DNA from: Chloroflexota bacterium
GTDB taxonomy: Bacteria > Chloroflexota > Dehalococcoidia > Lucifugimonadales > JACPCL1
Assembly (NCBI GenBank): GCA_016210395.1
Contig: JACQUI010000236.1
Span: 1 to 7,435 of the forward strand
DNA: 7,435 nucleotides
Direction of reading: 5' to 3'
The notes beneath the pieces are model-generated. The model was not told the origin of the DNA. It was given only the letters and a program-made list of their open reading frames with translations, and ran no database searches. The stretch's first letter is position 1, and every line of letters begins with the position of its first letter. This document shows positions 1 to 5,794 of the stretch, piece by piece. A program made the position numbers and the translations under genes.

Positions 1-19
1 ACCCCCAGCAGCCCCCGGC

Positions 20-36
20 GAGGGCTGGCCGCCCTC
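20..36. repeat. Small GC-rich hairpin
   Basis: GAGGGC (20-25) and GCCCTC (31-36) form a perfect 6-bp stem around a 5-base loop. No T-run follows on either strand, so a standard intrinsic terminator is not supported. It lies in the gene-free first 105 bases, where I see no convincing end of an upstream gene. It may be part of a dispersed GC-rich intergenic repeat, but one copy cannot show that. Confidence 0.3.
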
Positions 37-105
37 TGCACGCCAGCAAGGGGTTTTGAGATAGCCGCTAATACCACCTACCAAGATGGTACTGCAAATC
101 GCTCC

Positions 106-132
106 TTGACAAAACCCAAGGTAAGCTATAAA
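106..132 (+). promoter_or_regulatory. Putative sigma-70 promoter of the first gene
   Basis: A perfect -35 hexamer TTGACA (106-111) is followed after 15 bases by TATAAA (127-132), which matches the -10 consensus at five of six positions. The spacer is shorter than the usual 16-18. Transcription would start near 139, giving a leader of about 36 bases before the ATG at 175. The first TTG of the -35 box also opens the longest in-frame reading frame, which can mislead start prediction. Confidence 0.5.
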
Positions 133-174
133 GGTAGAATTGCAGCAATGGCATTCGTGTTCGAGGCTGATGGC

Positions 175-1014
175 ATGACAAGACCGGCACTGCGAGAACT
201 GAGTCTCACTGACGCTGACCTGAACTTCATCGTCGCCGAGGCCGCCCCCGGCGCGGGCAGCCCCGAGGACCTCAAGCGCCTGGTGCAGGAAGACGAGACC
301 TTTCGCCGCGCCCTGGTGGGCGACGACAGGGTCTTCCAACGGGTGACCAGCGACGACGAGATCTTCGTAAAGATATCGCCCCTGCTCTACTTCGAGGTGC
401 TGCTGCGCAAGGCGCTCAGGGAGATGGAGGTCGCCACCCATACGATCGAACGCACGGGCCGCCAGAACATCCCGGTCTTCGACACGCGGGACGTCGTGGA
501 ACTGCTGTCCAACCCGGACCTCTTGCTGTACCTGGCGCACATGCTCGCTTCCTTCACCCGGGTCCACAGCTATACCACCTCTGTCCGCGTGCGGCGAGGC
601 ATCCGCCGCCGCGTTCACTACAACGACATGGATGTGGACAGCCTGCTGCGCCTGAGCGCCACGGTGGACGAGGAGCACCGCTTTGCCTTCTACAAGCGCA
701 TCGCAGACGTCTGCCTGTTCATCTCCGGCGTCTTCCCAGACTACACCCACTTCGACTACCGCTACCCCGGTTCCGGCCAGGTGCGACCGCTGACCACCGG
801 CCGCCTGCGCCGGAGCCTGGAAGACTACGAAAGCGATGGCCGCCGGTTCTATGGACTGGCGCAACAGCATCCAACGGCCCAGCTTCTCTCCCTGGAAGAG
901 GTCTTCGGCTTGCTGCGGGAGCGCTTCACGTCCGCCCGCAAACCGCTGGCGTTCATAGCAGCCCACTACCTGCACTCCCAGAAGCAACGGCTGTTCGGCG
1001 CGCAGGCATCGTGA
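175..1014 (+). CDS. Uncharacterised helical protein, 279 aa
   Basis: I do not recognise a named family for this protein. It is rich in charged and leucine residues and looks predominantly alpha-helical and cytoplasmic, with no signal peptide or transmembrane segment. An acidic N-terminal third is followed by an arginine-rich stretch (around residues 138-148, reading VRVRRGIRRRVHYND), then a VDEEHRFAFYKRIADVCLF segment, a DYRYPGSGQ stretch and a C-terminal helix. The frame stays open upstream, with a TTG at 106 and an ATG at 148. I chose ATG 175 because GAGG (163-166) sits 8 bases before it. Codons between 106 and 174 are also poor in third-position G/C, unlike the rest of the gene, and the TTG at 106 overlaps a consensus -35 box. 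ATG 148, giving 288 aa, remains possible. The protein resembles conserved hypothetical proteins I associate with Dehalococcoidia-type genomes, but that is recollection only. Confidence 0.8.
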   Translation: MTRPALRELSLTDADLNFIVAEAAPGAGSPEDLKRLVQEDETFRRALVGDDRVFQRVTSDDEIFVKISPLLYFEVLLRKALREMEVATHTIERTGRQNIPVFDTRDVVELLSNPDLLLYLAHMLASFTRVHSYTTSVRVRRGIRRRVHYNDMDVDSLLRLSATVDEEHRFAFYKRIADVCLFISGVFPDYTHFDYRYPGSGQVRPLTTGRLRRSLEDYESDGRRFYGLAQQHPTAQLLSLEEVFGLLRERFTSARKPLAFIAAHYLHSQKQRLFGAQAS

Positions 1015-1091
1015 GCGCGGGCAGACGCCAGCCGGAAAGCCTGACCCTGCCTACCCTCTCGCTCTCTCCCTCATGCGGACGTGCATCCATG

Positions 1092-1097
1092 TATAAT
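1092..1097 (+). promoter_or_regulatory. -10 box of the S51 peptidase/MFS unit
   Basis: A perfect TATAAT lies 35 bases before the peptidase ATG, which predicts a leader of about 28 bases. No good -35 hexamer is visible at the expected distance (around 1069-1074), so the promoter may be activator-dependent or the match partly fortuitous. Its place in the 118-base gap after the first gene suggests the peptidase and transporter are transcribed separately from that gene. Confidence 0.5.
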
Positions 1098-1132
1098 GGT
1101 GGGCACGTTCGTCTGGGAGACGGTACCGCTGC

Positions 1133-1885
1133 ATGGGTAAGATCGTGGGCGTCGGCGGGGGCCACATGGATGCCCTGGAGACGCTGGCCATTGATAAGAG
1201 CATCGTGGAGCTGACGGGTAAGGACAACCCCAGCGCCATTCTCTTGCCGACCGCCACCTATGACAGCCCCGAGCGGTGGGAGGTTTTCAACCGCGTTTAC
1301 CGCGACCGCCTGGGCTGCCGCACCGAAGTCTTGTACCTGCTCCAGCGGGAGCCCAGCGAGGCGGAGCTCCGCGAGCGCATCCTGTCCAAAGACATCATCT
1401 ACGTCAGCGGCGGCAACACGCTGAAGATGATGAACCGCTGGCGCAAGCTGGGCGTGGACAACGTGCTGCGGGAGGCCTACGAGAAAGGCGTCCTGCTGGC
1501 GGGCCAGAGCGCGGGCATGATCTGCTGGTTCTCCTACGGCCACAGCGACTCCCTCTCCTACTACCATGCCGAGGACTGGAAGTACATACGCGTGAAGGGC
1601 ATGGGGCTGATAGACGCCATCGGCTGCCCCCACTACGACGGCGGGACCAACGGCGTGCGCCGCGCCGACGACTACCACGCCATGATGCTGAAGCATCTGG
1701 AGCCTGGCATCGGTGTGGACAACCACTGTGCGGTGCAGCTTGTAGATGGGACGTACCGGGTGGTCACGGCGCGGCCCGGCGCTGGGGCGTATGGCGTGCA
1801 GAGGCAGGGCAAGACGGTCGTTGTCGAAAGGCTGGAGCAGCGGAAGGACTTCGCCCCTGCCGGCGGACTGTTCGTCCGGCGCTAG
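1133..1885 (+). CDS. Peptidase S51 / dipeptidase E-like hydrolase
   Basis: This 250-residue protein matches the S51 serine peptidase family (dipeptidase E, cyanophycinase and relatives), which has a class I glutamine amidotransferase-like fold. Visible signatures are the Gly-rich first strand GVGGGHM (6-12), ILLPTATYDS (36-45), YVSGGNT (90-96) and the nucleophile elbow GQSAGM with candidate catalytic Ser126. Candidate His167 lies in CPHYDGG, and DNHCAVQLVDG (196-206) follows. Family members cleave small substrates such as Asp-X dipeptides or cyanophycin; the actual substrate here cannot be read from sequence. Length is close to dipeptidase E (about 230 aa), and there is no signal peptide, so it is probably cytoplasmic. 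The ATG has GGGAGA (1115-1120) upstream at a rather long spacing of 12 bases. It is followed 18 bases later by an MFS transporter gene, suggesting one transcript and a link between transport and hydrolysis. Confidence 0.88.
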   Translation: MGKIVGVGGGHMDALETLAIDKSIVELTGKDNPSAILLPTATYDSPERWEVFNRVYRDRLGCRTEVLYLLQREPSEAELRERILSKDIIYVSGGNTLKMMNRWRKLGVDNVLREAYEKGVLLAGQSAGMICWFSYGHSDSLSYYHAEDWKYIRVKGMGLIDAIGCPHYDGGTNGVRRADDYHAMMLKHLEPGIGVDNHCAVQLVDGTYRVVTARPGAGAYGVQRQGKTVVVERLEQRKDFAPAGGLFVRR

Positions 1886-1891
1886 TCCAAC

Positions 1892-1897
1892 AAGGAG
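1892..1897 (+). promoter_or_regulatory. Ribosome binding site deciding a TTG start
   Basis: AAGGAG lies 6 bases before TTG 1904 in the 18-base gap after the peptidase stop. This is an ideal spacing and supports TTG as the transporter start over the in-frame ATG at 1922, whose upstream TGGAA is a much poorer match. Confidence 0.7.
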
Positions 1898-1903
1898 CTC
1901 GAC

Positions 1904-3160
1904 TTGGCCCTGGAACATTCTATGACCGCGCCTGTACAGGAGCGGTCAACCTCTGGAGCAAAGGCCGGCCGGTACCGGTACGTCATCGCCGGGCTGACCA
2001 TGCTGTACCACTTCACCTTCGGCCTGAGCATCTTCGTCGTTGCGCCCCTGACGCCGCTCATCATGGAGGACTATGGCATCAACCGGTCTACGGCCAGCCT
2101 GCTCATTGGCCTGGTGCTGCTGTTGCAAGCGGCCATCGCCATCCCCGGCGGGATGCTGGGCAGCAAGCTTCCGCTGAAGTGGGTCATCGCCGCCGGCTGG
2201 CTGACGGTATCGGTCACCATCTTCAGCTTCGCAGCCCCTAACTTCGCGGCGCTTCTGGCGCTGCGCATCGTGTACGGCATCGCTTCATCGCTGGTATTTC
2301 CCAACGTGGGGCCGCTGGTGATGCAGTGGTTCCCGGTGCGGCAGATCCCGCTGGTGAACGCCCTGAACTCGGCGCTGATCAGCCTGGGGATGGCAACGTC
2401 CACCTTTGCAGCGGGGCCGCTGGCAGAGGCCATAGGCTGGAGGGCAACGCTGAGCCTCTTTGGAGTGACAACCCTTGCCGGAGCGGGGGCATGGATGGTC
2501 CTGGGCAGGACGCGGACCCCGGACGCAGAGACGGGCCAGGCGGGGCGCGCCCCGCAGGCGAAGGGAGGCTCATTCACCGCAAGCCTCGGTCTGCTGAAGT
2601 CGAAGCCGGTGCTGCTGATGGCAACCGGCAACGCGGCGGCGTTCGCCCAGTACGGGGCGCTGACCTCCTGGCTGCCGACGTACTATCACGAGGAGTTCGG
2701 GATGTCGGTGAGCAAGGCCGCTGCGATGATGGGCATCCTGCCCCTCGTCGGCGTGGCGTCGTTGTTGAGCGCCGGCGTGCTCTCCACAAGGGTCAGGCAG
2801 CGGCGTCCATTCCTTCTCGTATCTGGAGTCTTGTCAGGCTTCGCCGGCTTTGGCGCGGTGATCCTGGGGAACTCTGCCCTGGCGCTGCCTGTCCTGGTGC
2901 TGGTAGGCTTCAGCGGGTGGTTCTACCAGCCCATCCTGTTCGCCATGCCTATGGAGCTGCCCGGGGTGACCTCCAAGAACGTCTCGGTGATCTTCGGCCT
3001 GTTCATGCTCGTCGGCGGGATCGTGGGCTTCCTTTCGCCCTTGCTGGTGGGGGCGTCGGCGGACTTCACCGGGTCCTACCTGTGGGGTTTCGGGGCGCTG
3101 GCCATCATCTCCTGGGGACTTGCCCTTGCGGCGTGGAAGTTGCCGGAAACGGGGCGGTGA
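1904..3160 (+). CDS. MFS transporter
   Basis: This 418-residue protein shows the two six-helix halves of a major facilitator superfamily permease. Hydrophobic segments begin near residues 27, 63, 93, 113, 150 and 177; a polar, proline- and glycine-rich cytoplasmic loop follows at about 200-232. Six more segments begin near 235, 266, 297, 322, 356 and 388. After helix 2, GGMLGSKLPLKWV is a degenerate form of the MFS motif A; RVRQRRPF plays the equivalent role after helix 8. RIVYGIASSLVFPNVGPLVMQW in helix 4 recalls the NarK/CynX-like anion and cyanate permease branches, but substrate and direction of transport are not predictable. The TTG start is supported by AAGGAG 6 bases upstream; ATG 1922 would remove only six residues. 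It probably shares a transcript with the S51 peptidase gene 18 bases upstream and ends just before a strong hairpin. Confidence 0.9.
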   Translation: MALEHSMTAPVQERSTSGAKAGRYRYVIAGLTMLYHFTFGLSIFVVAPLTPLIMEDYGINRSTASLLIGLVLLLQAAIAIPGGMLGSKLPLKWVIAAGWLTVSVTIFSFAAPNFAALLALRIVYGIASSLVFPNVGPLVMQWFPVRQIPLVNALNSALISLGMATSTFAAGPLAEAIGWRATLSLFGVTTLAGAGAWMVLGRTRTPDAETGQAGRAPQAKGGSFTASLGLLKSKPVLLMATGNAAAFAQYGALTSWLPTYYHEEFGMSVSKAAAMMGILPLVGVASLLSAGVLSTRVRQRRPFLLVSGVLSGFAGFGAVILGNSALALPVLVLVGFSGWFYQPILFAMPMELPGVTSKNVSVIFGLFMLVGGIVGFLSPLLVGASADFTGSYLWGFGALAIISWGLALAAWKLPETGR

Positions 3161-3177
3161 TTGATTGGACATCTCCC

Positions 3178-3208
3178 CCCGCCCCTCTCCCCTTGGGAGA
3201 GGGGCGGG
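3178..3208. terminator. 14-bp perfect hairpin between convergent genes
   Basis: Positions 3178-3191 and 3195-3208 are perfectly complementary over 14 bases (CCCGCCCCTCTCCC and its complement) around a 3-base CTT loop. The element lies in the 74-base gap between the MFS gene and the convergent coiled-coil gene, where a bidirectional terminator would be expected. No T-tract follows on either strand. It may therefore act as a mRNA-stabilising 3' hairpin, or be a copy of a dispersed palindromic repeat of the CCCTCTCCC...GGGAGAGGG kind I recall from Chloroflexota genomes. Confidence 0.6.
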
Positions 3209-3234
3209 TCTCGCTGAGCCATCTCTTCCCTATG

Positions 3235-3732
3235 TCAAGCCGTCGCCGTCCCCCGCTGCCCCAGCGCGTAGGCAATCTTCTCCCGGGGCGAGAGGCTGGA
3301 GAGGTCCGGGGCCGAGCGCACCGGCGAGCCGCCGGGGATGCGCGGCGCAGGCTGCTGCGCCTGACCCTGGCTGCGGATGCGCTCCACCACCTGCCGCGCC
3401 TTGGCAAGAGATGCGTCCAGATCCTCTATGGAAGCGCCGGCCACCAGGTCGGGCGGGACCTCCGGCGCAGCGGCCAGCAGGGCTTCTCGATACCTGGCTG
3501 CCGCAGCGGCGATGTCTGCCCGTAACCCGGCGAGCTCCGCGTCCCGCTGGGCCAGGACGATGCGCAGAACAGCCAGCTCGCCAGCGTCCGCCAGCGGCAT
3601 CGCGCCGGAAGCCTCGCCGGGCGCAGGCGACCCTGCGACCCCGCTGTCATGAGCCTCGTCACCATTGTTGACCTTGTTGACTTCCTCAGTGGGTGTCGCC
3701 CCACTCTCTTCCATGACCGCCTGCTCTTCCAT
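3235..3732 (-). CDS. Small coiled-coil protein of unknown function
   Basis: I do not recognise an established family. The 165-residue product has an acidic, low-complexity N-terminal region (1-48, many E, D, G, P and S), then an alanine-rich helix with coiled-coil character (about 50-88). A PEVPPDL break and a second helix (about 103-122) follow, then a QAQQPAPRIPGG linker and a compact C-terminal motif, DLSSLSPREKIAYALGQR (143-160). There are no membrane segments. AAGGAGG (complement of 3738-3744) lies 5 bases before ATG 3732, so I prefer this start over an in-frame ATG at 3768. The order acidic tail, coiled coil, linker and short conserved C-terminus resembles phage scaffolding proteins and adaptor-type proteins, but no phage gene is present in the window. 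It converges with the MFS gene and diverges from the DUF6941-like gene. Confidence 0.7.
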   Translation of the reverse strand: MEEQAVMEESGATPTEEVNKVNNGDEAHDSGVAGSPAPGEASGAMPLADAGELAVLRIVLAQRDAELAGLRADIAAAAARYREALLAAAPEVPPDLVAGASIEDLDASLAKARQVVERIRSQGQAQQPAPRIPGGSPVRSAPDLSSLSPREKIAYALGQRGTATA

Positions 3733-3827
3733 GTTCGCCTCCTTGCATCGGTGCTTCCAATTCACCACGTGAGCGTCTGCATGGGCAAGAAGCGCGTGTC
3801 ACCCGCGTGGGTTGAACGGGCCGTGTG

Positions 3828-3836
3828 TGCTACTAT
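3828..3836 (+). promoter_or_regulatory. Possible extended -10 promoter element
   Basis: TGCTACTAT combines the TGn extension with a TACTAT hexamer that matches four of six consensus positions. It lies 36 bases before the ATG of the DUF6941-like gene, in the 140-base divergent gap. TTGAAC at 3812-3817 is only 13 bases away, too close to be a normal -35 box, so the assignment rests on the extended -10 alone. Confidence 0.3.
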
Positions 3837-3872
3837 GTGCAAGGCTTCAAAGCAGACAACCAGGAGGCAGGA

Positions 3873-4295
3873 ATGACATCCGAAGGCGGGCCGTACGTAC
3901 AGGTGGCGGCCTTTTGCGACTATGTGCTGGAAGACAAGCAGGGGTCGCTCTCCCTCATACGGCTCATTGACACGCTGACGCACACGGAGCGAGGGCCGAA
4001 CGCGCCCCGCGACATGCCTTCCGTGCCCTATGCCCTGAAGCTTGTGGTGAGCGTGAAGTCGGGCAGGGCCAGGGGGCGCACCGAGGTGAAAGTGGTGCCG
4101 GAGCTGCCCTCGGGTGAGAACAAAGAGCCGCTGGCGGTGACGGTGCACCTGGAGGGGGAGGACCGCGGCCAGAACGTGATCTTCAACATCAACATGACCT
4201 TCACGCTGGAAGGCCTGTACTGGTTCAACGTCTATTGCGATGACGTGCTGCTGACGCGAGTGCCCTTCCGGGCAAAGTACATGCGCGCACCGTGA
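3873..4295 (+). CDS. DUF6941-like protein
   Basis: The 140-residue product begins its conserved part with VQVAAFCDYVLEDKQGSLSL (residues 9-28), followed by IRLIDTLTH. That is the arrangement I recall for DUF6941 proteins: a strand ending in FCD, then a short turn and a 'what-kind-of-effect' strand. The middle has a polar linker, alternating strands such as ALKLVVSVKSG and TEVKVVPELPSG, and VTVHLEGED; the end is NVIFNINMTFTLEGLYWFNV followed by RVPFRAKY. The pattern suggests a small beta-sandwich. There is no signal peptide or membrane segment, and the function of the family is unknown to me. AGGAGG (3862-3867) lies 5 bases before ATG 3873, which decides the start over an upstream in-frame ATG at 3825. 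It is divergent from the coiled-coil gene and convergent with the ATPase gene, so it is probably monocistronic. Confidence 0.78.
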   Translation: MTSEGGPYVQVAAFCDYVLEDKQGSLSLIRLIDTLTHTERGPNAPRDMPSVPYALKLVVSVKSGRARGRTEVKVVPELPSGENKEPLAVTVHLEGEDRGQNVIFNINMTFTLEGLYWFNVYCDDVLLTRVPFRAKYMRAP

Positions 4296-4357
4296 GGGGG
4301 AAGAGAGGGCGGGGAAGGAGTCCGGGACGCTGAACGAAGAGGCAGGTGAGGGAACTG

Positions 4358-5605
4358 TCACGAGGATTCCCAAAGTGCCCGGACAGGAATGGCGTAGAGG
4401 CCCTCGCCGAAGGGCGCGCACATCTCCCCATCGTAGAGCACCACGCCGGTGGTGAATCGCGCTCCCACCGCCTCGCGCAGCTTGCGCAGCCCGCGAAAGT
4501 CCGCAGCCGTCACCGTCGCGCCCGCCTTCACCTCCACACCGACGAGTTCGCGCGCGCCGCGCTCCAGGACGATGTCCACTTCTACACCATCCTTATCCCG
4601 GAAGTGAAAGAAGCTCAGGGGTGTTTCTTCCCAGCTCGCCTGCCGACGCAACTCCTGGAACACGAAGGTTTCGAGGACCTGGCCCAGGGTGGAGCGGTCC
4701 GAAGTCAACGCTGCGGCGTCCAGGCCAAGAAGGGCGCAGGCAAGCCCGGTATCGCCCATGTGGACCTTCGGGGTCTTGATCAGGCGGCTAAGCCGGTTGC
4801 TGTGCCAGGGCGGAAGCGTATCGAGGAGGAACAACCGCTCCAGGATAGTGACGTAGTCACGGATCGTTGGCCGGCTGAGTTGGAACGGACCAGCGAGGTC
4901 TGTCACGTTGAGCAGGCGGGCTGTTTGCCCAGCGGCCAGGGTGAGCAGACGCGGGAGGGCGTCCAGGGCGCTGACGCGCGCCAGATCGCGCGCATCGCGC
5001 AACACCAAGGTCTCGACATAGTCGCGATACCATGCTGCACGTCGCCCGGAGGAAGCCCGCGCCAGCGCTGCGGGATACCCACCTGCCGCGATGCGCCCGG
5101 CAAGCTCCTTCCCCAGGCGTGGCCACGCCTGTGTCTTGAATGCGCCGCCAAAGAGCGCCGCAAGGAAGCGGGGAGGTTTCTCAGCCATCTCAGCCTGGGA
5201 CAGTGGGTGCAACCGCACGATTTGCATGCGTCCGGCCAGCGAGTCCGCCAGTCCGGGCACCAGCAGGACGTTGGTGGACCCAGTAATCAGGAAACGGCCG
5301 GGGGTCCGGTCACGGTCCACTGCGGTTTTCAGAGCGGTGAAGAGTTGCGGAACGCGCTGCACTTCGTCCAGGATCGTGCGCTCCGCCAGGTCCGCGACAA
5401 AACCCACCGGGTCGGCTCTTGCGGCCGACGCCGTGACGTCATCGTCGAAACTGAAGTAGACGTAGCCCGCAGCTTTGCCCATCATGCGGGCCAGCGTAGT
5501 CTTACCCGACTGCCTTGGCCCGTGGACCAGCACTACAGGCGAGTCCGCCAAGGCTTCGGTGAGGCGCGCCTCAATGTAGCGGGGGTAGAGCGAGGGCAGA
5601 TTCAT
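4358..5605 (-). CDS. AAA_14/DUF4143 family ATPase
   Basis: This 415-residue protein has the two-part architecture of AAA_14 plus DUF4143 proteins, common but poorly understood accessory ATPases in bacteria and archaea. It has Walker A GPRQSGKT (29-36), acidic FSFDDD (51-56), Walker B TILDEVQ (77-83) and the sensor-1-like LITGSTN (106-112). The DUF4143 half starts near residue 190 and includes YRDYVETLVLRDARDL and a predicted winged-helix stretch, LLNVTDLAGPFQLSRPTIRDY. At the C-terminus, E312 (LETFVFQEL), D344 (VEVDIVLE) and E358/K360 (GVEVKAG) give an intact PD-(D/E)XK nuclease-like signature. Length is typical and nothing looks truncated. There is no Shine-Dalgarno sequence before ATG 5605; a TACAAT box 11 bases upstream suggests a nearly leaderless transcript. 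It has no partner gene nearby. The biochemical role is unknown; ATP binding is well supported, nuclease activity is not. Confidence 0.9.
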   Translation of the reverse strand: MNLPSLYPRYIEARLTEALADSPVVLVHGPRQSGKTTLARMMGKAAGYVYFSFDDDVTASAARADPVGFVADLAERTILDEVQRVPQLFTALKTAVDRDRTPGRFLITGSTNVLLVPGLADSLAGRMQIVRLHPLSQAEMAEKPPRFLAALFGGAFKTQAWPRLGKELAGRIAAGGYPAALARASSGRRAAWYRDYVETLVLRDARDLARVSALDALPRLLTLAAGQTARLLNVTDLAGPFQLSRPTIRDYVTILERLFLLDTLPPWHSNRLSRLIKTPKVHMGDTGLACALLGLDAAALTSDRSTLGQVLETFVFQELRRQASWEETPLSFFHFRDKDGVEVDIVLERGARELVGVEVKAGATVTAADFRGLRKLREAVGARFTTGVVLYDGEMCAPFGEGLYAIPVRALWESS

Positions 5606-5609
5606 GCTG

Positions 5610-5650
5610 CGGCTGATTGTAACATTTGCTATCGGCTGATTGCAATGTTA
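5610..5650 (-). promoter_or_regulatory. ATPase gene promoter with direct and inverted repeats
   Basis: On the reverse strand, TACAAT (complement of 5616-5621) is a five-of-six -10 match. TTGCAA (complement of 5640-5645) is a four-of-six -35 match, with an 18-base spacer. The 10-base word CGGCTGATTG occurs twice on the + strand (5610-5619 and 5633-5642), 23 bases apart, so one copy touches each promoter box. TAACATT (5620-5626) and AATGTTA (5644-5650) also form a perfect 7-base inverted repeat. The layout is that of an operator overlapping a promoter; a second -10-like TATAAC (complement of 5647-5652) lies just upstream. The regulator is unknown. Confidence 0.5.
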
Positions 5651-5739
5651 TAGTGCGTCCAAATGAAAGGTTTGCCGTCGGCCAACCGAAACTGTCCTGC
5701 CCATGCATCGCGCTCTTCGATTCCGCCCCCAAACGCACA

Positions 5740-5763
5740 AGGCCCAGGCTTGCGCCTGGGCCT
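5740..5763 (-). terminator. Hairpin terminator after the MmgE/PrpD gene
   Basis: AGGCCCAGGC (5740-5749) and GCCTGGGCCT (5754-5763) form a perfect 10-bp stem with a TTGC loop, 31 bases past the stop of the MmgE/PrpD gene. On the reverse strand it is followed by TGTGCGTTT, a weak T-rich tract; on the + strand by CTCTTT. Between two co-directional genes it most likely ends the MmgE/PrpD transcript and insulates the ATPase gene. Confidence 0.72.
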
Positions 5764-5794
5764 CTTTACGTTCGCTCTCGATTGGAGCAACCGC

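Noticed and set aside
2..64. Possible end of an upstream + strand gene (frame reading PPAAPGEGWPPSARQQGVLR then stop)
   Set aside because: Only 20 codons, low complexity, and overlapping the GC-rich hairpin; the other forward frames are equally unconvincing.
953..2241. Long open frames overlapping the S51 peptidase gene on both strands (953-1918 -, 1276-2241 +)
   Set aside because: Their translations are His/Val/Ala- or Arg/Pro-rich, as expected from reading GC-rich codons out of frame, and they cover the motif-bearing peptidase and transporter genes.
2326..3525. A 399-codon + strand frame overlapping the transporter and running into the coiled-coil gene region
   Set aside because: It is out of frame with the hydrophobic transporter sequence, passes through the palindromic hairpin, and has no protein-like pattern.
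3766..3771. CACGTG palindrome in the divergent gap as an operator
   Set aside because: A single 6-base palindrome is expected by chance and has no flanking symmetry.
4350..4371. GGGAA...TTCCC as a terminator between the convergent DUF6941-like and ATPase genes
   Set aside because: The stem is only 5 bp with a 12-base loop, has no T-tract and lies partly inside the ATPase coding end.
4346..5653. A 435-codon open frame on the + strand opposite the ATPase gene
   Set aside because: It is an antisense shadow of a gene with clear Walker and DUF4143 motifs. Its translation is low-complexity and matches no recognisable domain; such frames are common opposite GC-rich genes.
5653..5738. GTGCGT (5653-5658) and ACGCAC (5733-5738) as an inverted repeat or element boundary around the intergenic region
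   Set aside because: Only 6 bases, 74 bases apart, with no target duplication or mobile gene inside; likely chance.
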